In this document: piece after piece, positions 27,016 through 36,963 of the stretch
Numbering within the stretch: the stretch's first letter is position 1
Layout: each line of letters starts with the position of its first letter
Notes under the pieces: model-generated
The model's input: only the letters and a program-made list of their open reading frames with translations
What the model was told of the DNA's origin: nothing
The model's database searches: none
Assembly: GCA_034408855.1 (NCBI GenBank)
Contig: JAWXCK010000005.1
Location: forward strand, 1-64,000
Direction: 5' to 3'
DNA: 64,000 nt
Origin: JAIYDQ01 sp034408855
GTDB lineage: Bacteria > Planctomycetota > Planctomycetia > Pirellulales > Pirellulaceae
Translations under genes and position numbers: made by a program

Positions 27016-27458
27016 TATTATTTTTTCTTATACCTTGGTTCGCCGTGGAGGTGTCTTCGACGCCGCCTACCCAATCGAATAGAAACTTCAATTCCGGCAA
27101 ATAGGATGACGTTCAAAGACAATGTTCATTCTACTTTGAGGACGCTATAAAAATAAGTGACGTGGCTGAGGCAAGCTAGAAGCGTACCCCACAATGAAAA
27201 ATGACTCGCAGGCATGCGACCAAATGTCGCTTGACCCGATCCGACCTTGAATAGTTTAGTGGATTACCGCCATACTAGCCGACAGAAATAAGCTGAAGTC
27301 GGCTTCAAGTACCTTATGGATGCTGTGCGAACTCGTCAACTTGCGGTAAGCTCTCGCTCAACTTTGCCGCGAAACATGTTGGAATCGAAGTGATTCTTCG
27401 GTTTTAGACATGACTTTCGAATTCCTTCAGCGATGAATATTGGATAGCGGTTTCGATT
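27016..27458. promoter_or_regulatory. Divergent control region between haem genes and respiratory operon
   Basis: The 443 bases separate the hemX-like/hemA/gltX cluster (leftward) from the 14-kb respiratory operon (rightward). Promoters for both must lie here unless internal ones exist. No regulator site, riboswitch-like fold or sigma-70 box is clear enough to place exactly, and no open frame in it is convincing. Confidence 0.5.
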
Positions 27459-28154
27459 ATGCAACGCTTTTTGTTTCCACGTTGGACCAACAAATTCTTG
27501 CTCTTAATGGGCGGATTAATCGTTGGCGGTGGGGCTCTATTCGCCGCACCGATGTTCTTGGCTGCCACCAGTCCAGTTACATTGAATATAGGTTATCAAC
27601 CGGTACAGCCGGTTCCTTTTAGCCATGTTATTCACGCAGGCCAATTGAAAATGGACTGTCGGTATTGTCACAATTCCGTCGACAAATCGGCTCATTCGAC
27701 CGTTCCAGCGACTCAAACCTGTATTAACTGCCATAGTCCGATGACCCCAAGTGGTCCTCCGGTTTTTTCGGCGGTTCACCCGACGAGTCCCAAGTTAAAG
27801 GCCGTTCACGATAGCTGGCGAACGGGTGAATCGATCGAATGGATTCGTATCCACCGCTTGCCGGACTTCGTTTATTTCAACCATTCGGCCCACATCAATC
27901 GCGGCGTATCTTGCGTTTCGTGCCACGGTCGCGTCGACAAGATGGACGTGGTTTATCAAGCCAAGGATCAATCGATGGCTTGGTGTATCGATTGTCATCG
28001 CAACCCCGAGCCACATTTGCGCCCCACTGAGTTCGTAACGCAGCTTGATTGGAAAGCCGAAGATATCGGCGAGGATCCGCTTGAGCTGGGGACTCGATTG
28101 AAAAAAGAAAAGAACATTCATCCCATGACTAACTGTGCGGTCTGCCACCGATGA
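27459..28154 (+). CDS. actA: Alternative complex III subunit A, pentahaem cytochrome c
   Basis: Membrane-anchored multihaem cytochrome of the quinol-oxidising alternative complex III. One N-terminal helix (about residues 12-36) is followed by five haem-binding motifs: CRYCH (67-71), CINCH (88-92), CVSCH (152-156), CIDCH (176-180) and CAVCH (226-230). All five match the number known for ActA. FSHVIHAGQLKMDC and FNHSAHINRGVSC supply likely distal His ligands. It is the first gene of the operon and overlaps actB in ATGA. The periplasmic haem string would take electrons from the FeS subunit ActB and pass them toward the oxidase. Confidence 0.93.
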   Translation: MQRFLFPRWTNKFLLLMGGLIVGGGALFAAPMFLAATSPVTLNIGYQPVQPVPFSHVIHAGQLKMDCRYCHNSVDKSAHSTVPATQTCINCHSPMTPSGPPVFSAVHPTSPKLKAVHDSWRTGESIEWIRIHRLPDFVYFNHSAHINRGVSCVSCHGRVDKMDVVYQAKDQSMAWCIDCHRNPEPHLRPTEFVTQLDWKAEDIGEDPLELGTRLKKEKNIHPMTNCAVCHR

Positions 28155-31100
28155 ACTATCCGCTTCCAAATCAGAGTAAGAAATATTTCCGTAGTATTGG
28201 CGAGCTAGAGAATTCTCCGGAGTTCGACCAGTTCCTCCAGCGCGAATTTCCAACGGCTGCTTCCGAGTTCCCCGAAGGCGTCTCGCGGCGTCGATGGATA
28301 CAGCTCATGGGGGCCTCGTTGGCTTTCGGCGGTGCGTCTGGCTGCCGCTATAATCGAGAGCAATTCGCCGAATTCGCTTCGAAACCTGAAGGTCGAGTTG
28401 CCGGCGTCCCTCAGTATTTTACGACCAACTTTGAATGGGCTGGTCGAGCTGTCCATGTTCTTGCCAAGTGTTTGGAAGGGCGTCCGATCAAGCTCGATGG
28501 AAACGCACAGCATCCGATCTACGCGCAGAGCGTTACGTCGGAACATAACGACGGCAAAGAAGCGAAATTCGAATCGGCTGGGACGGATACGTTTACGCAA
28601 GCAGCCGTGCTTTCGCTTTATGATCCCGATCGGCTCGGCAGTGTTTTGCATCGCGAGAGCAAGCGAGGTGACTTCGAGTCTAGCGATGACGACCAAGTCG
28701 CCGATTGGACTTCGTTCACCGCATTCGCTGCCGAACAAGCCAAGTCGTTTGAAGCTTCCAAGGGTAAAGGATTGGCAATCGTCTTCGAACCATCTTCGAG
28801 CCCATCGTGGCACCGATGGCTCGCCGATACGAAAGCCAAGTTTCCAGAGGCGGCGTTTGTCGAATATGAATCGGTATATCGCCGCAATCAGTCGAAAGCG
28901 ATCAATGCTTCTGGCGGTGGTAAAGCGAGTTCATTCTATCGACTTGACAAAGCTAAAGTAATCGTCTCGGTCGATGATAATTTGCTCGGCTCGGATCCGA
29001 ATTCCGTTGTCTATGCCCGTCAGTTCGCGATGAATCGCGGTCCGTCTGAAAAGCAGATGAATCGCTTGTATGCGATCGAATCTCAGTATTCGATTACCGG
29101 AGCTGCGGCCGATTTTAGACTCGCAATCAAGTCGTCTCAAGCTGGCCTGTTTCTCGATCGCTTGGAAGCTTTGATTGATGCTGGGAAAACGATTGAAGGC
29201 TCCAAAGATGAAAAGCCTTACAACGAACTTATTTGGCAAGAAAAGCTCGATCGAACGCTCCAAACGATCGCGACCGATTTGCTTGCCAATAAAGGAAACT
29301 CGTTATTGACAGTCGGTGCCCATCAGGAAGTCGACGTTCAACAAACGGCAATTCGAATCAACGCCAAGCTCGGTAATTTCGGTAAGACTTGGATACTCTT
29401 GGATATTCCGAATGCATCTCAAGAGATCGACACAATTCGGTTGGATGACTTTGTCCATCTTGCACTCGGCACGACCGAAAGCGGGAAGGCCGCTCCGGCA
29501 TTCAAGACGGCCTGGCTGTTGGTTCCCAATCCAGTTTTCACATTAGCTGGCGACATCGCGTTGTCCGGTGCTCTCGAAAATATTCCGTCGGTGGTCTACG
29601 CAGCCGACACCGATGACGAAACAGCTCAGCTTGCCGATTGGGTTGTTCCCGCAGCCCATCCGCTGGAAGCTTGGGGCGACGTTCGAGCGGTCGACGGCAC
29701 GTACGGCGTTGGCCAGCCGCAGATCGAATCGTTACGCGGCGGAAAGAGCTTGCTCGAAATCGGACTGATCCTATCCGGAGCGACCGACGTTTCATCAACG
29801 CAATACGTTCGAAATACGGCAACAGAAATTGCAGGCGGTTCGTTAAGCGATCGTCAGTGGAAAGAAATTCTTCACGCCGGCTTCTTGGCTTCGTCGGCTG
29901 CCAAACCAGCGGAGGTCAAGATCGCAACCGACAAGCCGACGATCACGGCCGTTCCGGGTGCCGAAGCCGTCAAGGCTACTACGATCGATCTCGGGAGCGA
30001 TTCGGTCGACGAGTTGAATCTTGAAATCGTCGTTCATCCAAGCGACTCGGTTTACGACGGTCGGTTTGCGAACAATGGTTGGCTTCAGGAATTACCGCAG
30101 CCGATCACGAAATTGACGTGGGACAATGCGGCGATTATGAGTATCCGAACCGCCAGGAAACTCGGCTTGAAGCAAGGTGAACTCGTTCACCTTACGCAAG
30201 GCGAAGCATCGGTACGGCTACCGGTTTTCGTTGTCCCTGGACATGCCGAAGGTTCGATCGCTATCAACGTAGGTTACGGTCGAAGCCGAGCTGGTTCTGT
30301 TGGCGGAGCAGTTCGAAGTCCCAAGGATACCTTTACGGTCGGTACGAACTTGGCATCGCTTCGTAGGTGGAATCAACACAGCATTTTGACGGGCGTTTCG
30401 GCCAAGGGAACAAGCATTCCATACAAACTTTCGACGACTCAAGATCACTTCGCGATCGACGACGAAGGCGGTATGCGAGAAATCGCCGCGCGCGCTCCTC
30501 AATTGGTTCGTGAAGGCACGTTGGAGGAATTCAGCAAGGCAAAAACATTCGCCAAGATGCACCTGCATCATGAAGATTCGATGTGGAAAGAACCGGCAAT
30601 CGATCAGCATCATGCTTGGGGAATGACGATCGATTTGAATAAGTGTATCGGCTGCAATGCATGCGTCGTTGCTTGCCAAGCCGAAAACAATGTTCCGATT
30701 GTCGGCAAGGAACAAGTCTCGCGCGGTCGTGAAATGCACTGGTTGCGTATTGATCGCTACTTCCAATGCGACTATGACGTCACCGAAGACAAAGGCGACT
30801 TCCGCGACCCGATCGATCCGAAAATCGTTCAACAGCCGATGGCCTGTGCGCATTGCGAAACCGCTCCGTGCGAGCAAGTATGTCCTGTCGCCGCGACGGT
30901 TCATACCGAAGAGGGAATCAATGCGATGGCCTATAACCGTTGCATTGGAACTCGCTATTGTGCCAACAACTGTCCGTATAAAGTCCGCCGCTTTAACTAC
31001 TTCAATTTCAACCAGCAATACGGATATTTTTACGGCTGGAACGACAATCGCGAAAAGGCGAACGCGAAACTCCAGCAGTTGGTATTGAACCCTGAAGTCA

Positions 31101-31516
31101 CCGTTCGTGGTCGCGGCGTGATGGAAAAGTGTACCTATTGCATCCAACGTGTTCAGAACGGCAAGATCAAGGCGCGTGCGACCGGCGACGGACTTGTTCA
31201 CGACGGTGATATTCGCACCGCCTGCCAAGACGCTTGTGCGTCTCAAGCGATCGTCTTTGGCGATTTGAATGACAAGACGAGCCGCGTTTATGCGATGCAG
31301 CATGATCCACGAGCCTATGGCTTGCTCGAAGATTTGAATATCAAGCCACGAACGTTGTACTTGGCTCGTGTTCGTAATGTCCCTCGACGATTGATGACTT
31401 ACGATCAAATAAACCCTCAATGGAATACCAGTCCTGACCGACATGGCAGCCACGATCACAGTCATGGCGAAACCGGGCACGACAATTCTCACGAAGAAGC
31501 GAAGGCAAACTCGTAA
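28151..31516 (+). CDS. actB: Alternative complex III subunit B, iron-sulfur subunit
   Basis: Large peripheral subunit (1121 residues) combining a molybdopterin-oxidoreductase-like region without cofactor (about 50-780) with an FeS domain (about 815-1080). A Tat-like leader (SRRRWIQLMGASLAFGGASGC) lies near residues 45-65, its Cys suggesting possible lipidation or export with the complex. Cluster motifs are CIGCNACVVAC (about 833), CAHCETAPCEQVCPV (about 898), CIGTRYCANNCPY (about 931), and CTYCIQ with ACQDACASQAI (about 993-1034), enough for four clusters. The last 25 residues are His-rich (HGSHDHSHGETGHDNSHEE). It overlaps actA and lies 3 bases before actC. Confidence 0.94.
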   Translation: MNYPLPNQSKKYFRSIGELENSPEFDQFLQREFPTAASEFPEGVSRRRWIQLMGASLAFGGASGCRYNREQFAEFASKPEGRVAGVPQYFTTNFEWAGRAVHVLAKCLEGRPIKLDGNAQHPIYAQSVTSEHNDGKEAKFESAGTDTFTQAAVLSLYDPDRLGSVLHRESKRGDFESSDDDQVADWTSFTAFAAEQAKSFEASKGKGLAIVFEPSSSPSWHRWLADTKAKFPEAAFVEYESVYRRNQSKAINASGGGKASSFYRLDKAKVIVSVDDNLLGSDPNSVVYARQFAMNRGPSEKQMNRLYAIESQYSITGAAADFRLAIKSSQAGLFLDRLEALIDAGKTIEGSKDEKPYNELIWQEKLDRTLQTIATDLLANKGNSLLTVGAHQEVDVQQTAIRINAKLGNFGKTWILLDIPNASQEIDTIRLDDFVHLALGTTESGKAAPAFKTAWLLVPNPVFTLAGDIALSGALENIPSVVYAADTDDETAQLADWVVPAAHPLEAWGDVRAVDGTYGVGQPQIESLRGGKSLLEIGLILSGATDVSSTQYVRNTATEIAGGSLSDRQWKEILHAGFLASSAAKPAEVKIATDKPTITAVPGAEAVKATTIDLGSDSVDELNLEIVVHPSDSVYDGRFANNGWLQELPQPITKLTWDNAAIMSIRTARKLGLKQGELVHLTQGEASVRLPVFVVPGHAEGSIAINVGYGRSRAGSVGGAVRSPKDTFTVGTNLASLRRWNQHSILTGVSAKGTSIPYKLSTTQDHFAIDDEGGMREIAARAPQLVREGTLEEFSKAKTFAKMHLHHEDSMWKEPAIDQHHAWGMTIDLNKCIGCNACVVACQAENNVPIVGKEQVSRGREMHWLRIDRYFQCDYDVTEDKGDFRDPIDPKIVQQPMACAHCETAPCEQVCPVAATVHTEEGINAMAYNRCIGTRYCANNCPYKVRRFNYFNFNQQYGYFYGWNDNREKANAKLQQLVLNPEVTVRGRGVMEKCTYCIQRVQNGKIKARATGDGLVHDGDIRTACQDACASQAIVFGDLNDKTSRVYAMQHDPRAYGLLEDLNIKPRTLYLARVRNVPRRLMTYDQINPQWNTSPDRHGSHDHSHGETGHDNSHEEAKANS

Positions 31517-31519
31517 ACT

Positions 31520-32941
31520 ATGGCATCCATTACATACTCCAATCCTCGCGAAATTGATAACACCGTCGATGTGCCCGGCCGCCGCTCAACGCTGGTAACC
31601 GGCAATCAAACATTTAGTTCGGTGACCGAAATGGTTTGCCGAGTCGCCGAAGCGCCTCAACCTACGATCTGGTACGTCCTGTTTGGGTTTTCGTCGCTCA
31701 CCGCCTTGATGTTCGTGTCGTTGATTGGCTATCTGATTTTGACGGGCGTTGGAATTTGGGGGAATATGAACCCCGTTTTCTGGGCTTGGCCGATTGTTAA
31801 CTTCGTTTTTTGGGTCGGTATCGGACACGCCGGTACGTTGATCTCGGCCATTTTGTTTATCTTTCGACAGAATTGGCGCACCAGTATCAATCGCGCGGCC
31901 GAAGCGATGACGATCTTCGCGGTTATCTGCGCGGCAATATATCCCGGCATTCACGTTGGTCGAGCTTGGCTGGCGTTTTGGATGTTTCCTTATCCAAGTT
32001 TGAATCTTTGGATGTGGCCTCAGTTCCGATCGCCGCTATTATGGGACGTTTTCGCAGTTGGAACGTACGCATCGGTTTCGCTTTTGTTCTGGTACATGGG
32101 TATGGTGCCTGACATTGCAACGTATCGCGATCGAAGCAAAACTCCGCTTCGCCGATTTTTGTATGGTTTACTGTCGCTCGGTTGGACCGGTTCGTCGCGA
32201 CATTGGCTTCGATACGAAAAGGCCTACACGATTTTGGCTGCTCTAGCGGCCCCGCTGGTGCTGTCGGTTCACACTGTCGTTAGTTTTGACTTCGCCGTTT
32301 CGCAAGTTCCCGGTTGGCATACTACGATCTTCCCACCGTACTTCGTGGCCGGAGCTATCTTCAGCGGCTTTGCGATGGTAATGACGTTGCTGGTGCCAGT
32401 TCGCAGTATCTACAAGCTCGAGAATTTGATCACGCTTCGCCATCTCGACAATATGAACAAGATAATTTTGGCGACCGGTTCGTTGGTTGGCTTGGCTTAC
32501 GCCACCGAATTTTTTATCGCCTGGTACAGCCAGAATATGTTCGAAAGCTTCGCGTTTATGAATCGAGCCTTCGGGCCGTACTGGTGGGCCTACTGGACGA
32601 TGGTTTCGTGCAACGTGATTTCGCCGCAGTTGTTCTGGTTCAAGAAGTGCCGAACGTCGCCGATCATCATGGTCATCATTTCGATCTTCGTGAATATCGG
32701 AATGTGGTTCGAACGTTTCGTGATCACGGTGACGAGTCTTTCTCGTGACTTTTTGCCGAGTTCGTGGGGATATTATCGACCGACGATGTATGACGGATTG
32801 ATGTTCTTCGGAAGCTTTGGTGTCTTCCTTACATTGTTCCTGTTGTTCTGTCGATTCCTGCCGGTAATCGCGATTTCGGAAATCAAAGGGATATTAAGCA
32901 TCGAGGCGCATCGAGAAGCTCATAGCCACGATCATCATTGA
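31520..32941 (+). CDS. actC: Alternative complex III subunit C (NrfD-like, quinol-binding)
   Basis: Polytopic membrane protein of 473 residues with about ten predicted helices, of the NrfD/PsrC family. In alternative complex III it forms a quinol site next to ActB. Family-like features are FWVGIGHAGTLISAILFIFRQ, INRAAEAMTIFAV, FPYPSLNLWMWPQFRSPLLWD, HTVVSFDFAVSQVPGWHTT and EFFIAWYSQN, where the His/Asp and Glu residues are candidate quinol/proton ligands. The C-terminus is His-rich (AHREAHSHDHH). The gene starts 3 bases after actB; a 42-base gap precedes the next subunit. Confidence 0.93.
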   Translation: MASITYSNPREIDNTVDVPGRRSTLVTGNQTFSSVTEMVCRVAEAPQPTIWYVLFGFSSLTALMFVSLIGYLILTGVGIWGNMNPVFWAWPIVNFVFWVGIGHAGTLISAILFIFRQNWRTSINRAAEAMTIFAVICAAIYPGIHVGRAWLAFWMFPYPSLNLWMWPQFRSPLLWDVFAVGTYASVSLLFWYMGMVPDIATYRDRSKTPLRRFLYGLLSLGWTGSSRHWLRYEKAYTILAALAAPLVLSVHTVVSFDFAVSQVPGWHTTIFPPYFVAGAIFSGFAMVMTLLVPVRSIYKLENLITLRHLDNMNKIILATGSLVGLAYATEFFIAWYSQNMFESFAFMNRAFGPYWWAYWTMVSCNVISPQLFWFKKCRTSPIIMVIISIFVNIGMWFERFVITVTSLSRDFLPSSWGYYRPTMYDGLMFFGSFGVFLTLFLLFCRFLPVIAISEIKGILSIEAHREAHSHDHH

Positions 32942-32983
32942 GAATCGAATTTGAAGACGCTGTATTGAAGTTGAAAATAACTT

Positions 32984-34426
32984 ATGAGTGCTAAAAAAAC
33001 ACAACCAGCCGTTGCTGAGAAACCCAAGAGTTATGGGTGGATGTCCGAGTATGTCGACGAGCATTCCTTGCTAGCGGCTTCTCGAAAAGTCCGCGATTCG
33101 GGCTACACCAAGACCGATGCGTACACTCCGTTTCCGGTTCACGGAATCGATGAAGCCCTTGGGATCAAACCGACCATCTTGCCCTTCATTGTTTTGTGTA
33201 TGGGTTTTGTCGGTTTGGCAGCCGCCGCCACGATGGAAATCTGGATGAACGCTGTCAGCTATCCCTACATCATTTCGGGAAAGCCCATGCTGTCGATTCC
33301 GGCATTCATTCCCGTGATATTCGAAACGACCGTTTTGTTCAGTGCCTTTACCACCTTCTTTGCGATGTGGGGATTGAATCTACTGCCTCGATTTAGCAAT
33401 CCGGTTTTCACCAACCCTCGCTTCGATCGGGTCACCAACGACCGCTTTTTCTTGCATGTCGATTCACGCGATAAGTATTTTAATCGCGAATCGGTGCGAG
33501 AACTGTTGGCTGGAACAAATCCAGAATCACTTGAAGAAGTCGTTGAGGATTCAACGCCGAGCAAGTTTCCGACGATTATTTGGATGGGACTGGCCACGTT
33601 GCTTGTTGGCTCGTTCGTACCCGCCACGATCATCGCGAATATGCGAGCCAGCAACGACGAATATCCACGTTGGCACGTTTTCTTCGATATGGATTTTCAG
33701 CCGAAGAAGAAAGCTCAATCGACCACGACCATTTTCGCTGATGGCCGGACGAGCCGCCCGCAAGTTCCCGGAACGGTGGCTCGTGGACAACTTGAAGAAC
33801 AAGACCCGTTCTACCTCGGTTACGACCCGACGAAAATTGCGGGTATTACTCCAGCCAATAAAGTGCTTTTGGTCAGCTCTCAAGATGAGCCAAAAGCGCC
33901 TAGTTTAGATGCCCCAGTGGAAGACGAAGCTGCAAAGCCAGCTAAGGAAACCGAAAAAGCAAATGACGCAAAGAAGGAAGAACCAGCAACGACAGCACCT
34001 GCCGCCGCACCGGCGGCGGCGGGTCCAAACTTGCCTTGGGTTACCGATTTCCCGGTAGCGGTAAGCAGCGACATGCTGGTACTGGGACAAAAGAAATTTG
34101 AAATCTATTGCAGCGTTTGCCATGGCGTTGGCGGTGACGGCGATGGACTGGTACATCGACGAGCTGAACAGCTTCAGCAAGGGTATTGGTTGCCGCCAAC
34201 TTCGTTGCATGACCCTCGCATTCGAGGGCAAGAAGTGGGGAATATTTTCTTTACGATCAGCAACGGTAAAGGGAAGATGGCGAACTACGCTGCCGTGCTT
34301 ACGCCGAAGGAACGCTGGGCAGTGGTGATGTACATTCGAGCTCTACAGCGTAGCCGCAATGCGGATATTCAAGATGTGCCGGTCGATCAACGAGCCAAAA
34401 TCGAAGAAGTAAAAAAAGCGGACTAG
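32984..34426 (+). CDS. Fused alternative complex III subunits D and E
   Basis: A 480-residue protein that joins two subunits usually encoded separately. Residues 1-190 are ActD (DUF3341), with VHGIDEALGIKP and two membrane helices (about 65-87 and 107-128). A third helix at about 197-217 is followed by a periplasmic segment. A Lys/Ala/Pro-rich linker (about 300-345) leads to an ActE-like monohaem cytochrome c with CSVCHG (about 377-382) and a probable Met ligand in GKMANY. The C-terminal WAVVMYIRALQRS helix is typical of cytochrome c. The fusion fixes the cytochrome to the membrane subunit. It lies between actC and actF in the standard order. Confidence 0.9.
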   Translation: MSAKKTQPAVAEKPKSYGWMSEYVDEHSLLAASRKVRDSGYTKTDAYTPFPVHGIDEALGIKPTILPFIVLCMGFVGLAAAATMEIWMNAVSYPYIISGKPMLSIPAFIPVIFETTVLFSAFTTFFAMWGLNLLPRFSNPVFTNPRFDRVTNDRFFLHVDSRDKYFNRESVRELLAGTNPESLEEVVEDSTPSKFPTIIWMGLATLLVGSFVPATIIANMRASNDEYPRWHVFFDMDFQPKKKAQSTTTIFADGRTSRPQVPGTVARGQLEEQDPFYLGYDPTKIAGITPANKVLLVSSQDEPKAPSLDAPVEDEAAKPAKETEKANDAKKEEPATTAPAAAPAAAGPNLPWVTDFPVAVSSDMLVLGQKKFEIYCSVCHGVGGDGDGLVHRRAEQLQQGYWLPPTSLHDPRIRGQEVGNIFFTISNGKGKMANYAAVLTPKERWAVVMYIRALQRSRNADIQDVPVDQRAKIEEVKKAD

Positions 34427-34433
34427 GAAACAG

Positions 34434-35675
34434 ATGACTACTCACAAGACAGAATCCGATAGTTTGAAGCTGCCGGATGCTTGGCAAGGTAAAGCCTATT
34501 TACTGATGGCTGTCGGTCTAGGACTGATTTGCGTCAGTGGGCTAATCTTTTTTATCGGCTATAGCGATGCGAGAGCAACGGCCTTCAAGATCTTTTTGCA
34601 CTCGTATCTCGCCAATTTTATGTATTGCCTCAGCTTTGGAATCGGCGCGATGTTTTTCGTGTTGATAACATTTTTGACACGAGCAAGTTGGAACGCGTCG
34701 GTACGTCGTTGGGCCGAGATTATTTCGATGACAATTCCATCGATGGCAATTCTATTCGCTCCCATTCTTTTGATGGTGCTCGCTAACAATGCCTCGCCGC
34801 TCTACGAATGGAATCAAGCGAAAGAAGATATTCGCGAGACGATCGTCCAGCAGAAGGTCGATTACCTTAATGGACCGTTCTTCACTGCGCGGGCCGTTAT
34901 CTGTCTTTTACTTTGGACAGCTATCGTTACGTACTACTACAAGCAGAGTCGTCGCGAAGATGAAACGGGCGGAGTTGATCTCACGCTGGCACGTCAAAAG
35001 TGGAGTGGCCCGTTGGTGATGCTGTTCGCCCTTACGGTCAGTATGGCAGCGTTCGATTGGATCATGTCGTTGGATGCCGATTGGTTCAGTACGATTTTCG
35101 GAGTCTACTTGTTCTCCGCGAGCATGTTCGGCTTCTTCGCCTTCATGATCGTCAGCTTCTTGCTGTTGCAGCGAAACGGAAAGCTCAAAGAGTATGTCAA
35201 CATCGAGCACTACCATGACATGGCCAAGTTCCTTTTTGGCTTCACGATGTTTTGGTCATATATCGCATTTTCGCAGTTGATTTTGATTTGGTACGCAAAT
35301 ATTCCTGAAGAAACCGCCTGGTTTAAGGATCGTGTCGAAGGCGATTGGGCTTATTTGACTTATGGCAGCATTGCACTGCACTTTGCTATTCCATTCCTAG
35401 GTCTGATGTCGCGACACGTTCGCCGGCATCGGACTGCGCTAGCATTCTGGGCATGTTGGGCGTTGATCGCACACTGGCTCGATATGACCTTCCTGGTGAT
35501 GCCAAATGCTGGTCCCGTCTCAATGCCGATGATTTTAGGACACGTTCTTGGTGGACTAGGTATGTTTTCGATTTTTTCCGCGATGATTTTGGTGAGAGCA
35601 TCCGGCGTGCCATTGGTTGCTCTCCGCGACCCGCGGCTTCCCGAAGCCATGTCCTATGCCAACCCGCTTTTGTAG
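34434..35675 (+). CDS. actF: Alternative complex III subunit F (NrfD-like)
   Basis: Second polytopic quinone-binding-type subunit, 413 residues and about ten helices, paralogous to ActC. Family features are HSYLANFMYCLSFGIGAMFF, TRASWNASVRRWAE, WNQAKEDIRETIVQQKVDYL, AAFDWIMSLDADWFSTIFG, FWSYIAFSQLILIWYANIPEE and HWLDMTFLVMP. The start ATG follows the D-E fusion stop by 7 bases with AGGAAA just upstream. Together with ActC it gives the complex two integral membrane wings. No missing segment is seen. Confidence 0.93.
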   Translation: MTTHKTESDSLKLPDAWQGKAYLLMAVGLGLICVSGLIFFIGYSDARATAFKIFLHSYLANFMYCLSFGIGAMFFVLITFLTRASWNASVRRWAEIISMTIPSMAILFAPILLMVLANNASPLYEWNQAKEDIRETIVQQKVDYLNGPFFTARAVICLLLWTAIVTYYYKQSRREDETGGVDLTLARQKWSGPLVMLFALTVSMAAFDWIMSLDADWFSTIFGVYLFSASMFGFFAFMIVSFLLLQRNGKLKEYVNIEHYHDMAKFLFGFTMFWSYIAFSQLILIWYANIPEETAWFKDRVEGDWAYLTYGSIALHFAIPFLGLMSRHVRRHRTALAFWACWALIAHWLDMTFLVMPNAGPVSMPMILGHVLGGLGMFSIFSAMILVRASGVPLVALRDPRLPEAMSYANPLL

Positions 35676-35695
35676 ATTGATTGGAACCTTATAAC

Positions 35696-36052
35696 ATGGC
35701 CCGTTACGACGATTTGGACACCAAGTTCATCGCATTTGCGACGCTGATCAGTTGTTTGCTATTGGTGGCAGTTTTGCAAGGTACTCAAGCACTCTGCTAT
35801 AATATGACGAATGTGGAAGAAGCGAGAAAGCTCGATGCTTCGGAATACCATTCGTCGACCGCAGTTCTGACCGAACAGCGCAAGTCGCTTAATGTTTATG
35901 AGAAGGTCGCCGTTCCACCTGCCTTAGGTTCAGATGGAAAACCAGTCGTGGGTGGTCCGACGTCGCGATTACAAATTCCGTTGGAAAGAGCCACGGAACT
36001 ACTGCTGCAGGAAGCTAAAGAAGGCAAATCCAAAGCCAAGGTTGGCACATAG
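35696..36052 (+). CDS. Small membrane protein of the respiratory operon, unknown
   Basis: A 118-residue protein with one predicted helix near the N-terminus (FIAFATLISCLLLVAVLQG) and a polar, charged remainder (KVAVPPALGSDGKPVVGG, LERATELLLQEAKEGK). No haem, copper or known domain motif was found. The start at 35696 (MARYDDLD) is preferred over a TTG at 35681. It sits between actF and the Sco1 gene, in the place where other organisms have the ActE cytochrome. Since ActE is fused to ActD here, this protein may be an accessory or assembly subunit. That is an inference from position only. Confidence 0.75.
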   Translation: MARYDDLDTKFIAFATLISCLLLVAVLQGTQALCYNMTNVEEARKLDASEYHSSTAVLTEQRKSLNVYEKVAVPPALGSDGKPVVGGPTSRLQIPLERATELLLQEAKEGKSKAKVGT

Positions 36053-36105
36053 CCGATCGGAAGGATAATTGTGGCTCATCCGAGCCGCGAACGATTGAAT
36101 TGAAC

Positions 36106-36948
36106 ATGACTATTCGTCTGGCAAATTGGGTTTTACTTGCGATAGTTTTTATGAACTATCTCGATAGTCCGCTGCGCGCTCAGATTTTGACGGATGTCCC
36201 GGAAAAGGCCAAGGAGATTCGGGTCGATGAGAAGCTTGGCGATTTCTTGCCGCTCGAGCTCGTTTTTATCGACGAGCGAGGCCAGCCAACGCCGCTTGCT
36301 TCGCTTTGCACCGGTAAGCGACCGCTTCTGTTGACGCTCAATTACAGTAACTGTCCAGGGTTGTGCGTTGCTCAGCTCAATGGTTTAACCGAAGGTGTTG
36401 CCGAACTGTCCGGATTGCAGTTAGGGAAAGACTTCGACATGGTTTCGATCAGCATTGATCCGCGAGAGACTCCTGAGAAGGCCGCAAGTATGAAACAACG
36501 CTACGCATCATTGTTGCCGAAAGAACACGATGCGAAAGGTTGGCATTTCCTGACTGGCGACGCCAAGTCGATCGAGCGAGTCGCGGATGCCGTTGGATTT
36601 CGATATACCTACGACAAGAAAGAAGATCGGTTTAATCATGCTTCGGTTGCGATCGGTATTTCGCCATCCGGCAAGATTACTCGCTATCTTTACAGTATTG
36701 GATTTGCCCCCGAGACGATTCGGCTTTCGTTGGTCGAAGCCTCCGAAGGACGCATCGGTACGACTGCTGATCAGATTTTGCTTTGGTGTTTTCATTACAA
36801 CCCAGATGAAAATCGGTATTCGGCCGATGCCAGGCGCCTGCTATCGTTTGCTGCGGGAGCGTTTGTGCTGATTGGCTTGGGAGCCTCAGCCCCGTTTTGG
36901 TTTAGCCGTCAGAAGGCATTGGCAAACAATACACCTGACGATAATTAG
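36106..36948 (+). CDS. Sco1/SenC copper chaperone
   Basis: Thioredoxin-fold protein that delivers copper to the CuA site of cytochrome oxidase subunit II, whose gene follows. The copper-binding Cys pair is in YSNCPGLC (about residues 80-87) and the third ligand His is in RFNHASVAIG (about 178). An N-terminal signal or anchor helix (ANWVLLAIVFMNYL) and a C-terminal helix (LLSFAAGAFVLIGLGASAP) suggest a membrane-tethered form. The spacing CPGLC fits the CxxxC consensus. The start at 36106 follows an 'AAGG' about 40 bases upstream, and no better ribosome site is evident. Confidence 0.92.
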   Translation: MTIRLANWVLLAIVFMNYLDSPLRAQILTDVPEKAKEIRVDEKLGDFLPLELVFIDERGQPTPLASLCTGKRPLLLTLNYSNCPGLCVAQLNGLTEGVAELSGLQLGKDFDMVSISIDPRETPEKAASMKQRYASLLPKEHDAKGWHFLTGDAKSIERVADAVGFRYTYDKKEDRFNHASVAIGISPSGKITRYLYSIGFAPETIRLSLVEASEGRIGTTADQILLWCFHYNPDENRYSADARRLLSFAAGAFVLIGLGASAPFWFSRQKALANNTPDDN

Positions 36949-36963
36949 AGTTTGAGCACGATT

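Noticed and set aside
30218..31492. A 424-codon open frame antisense to actB
   Set aside because: It lies wholly opposite a strongly supported FeS subunit gene; its translation has no domain and reflects the codon bias of the true gene.
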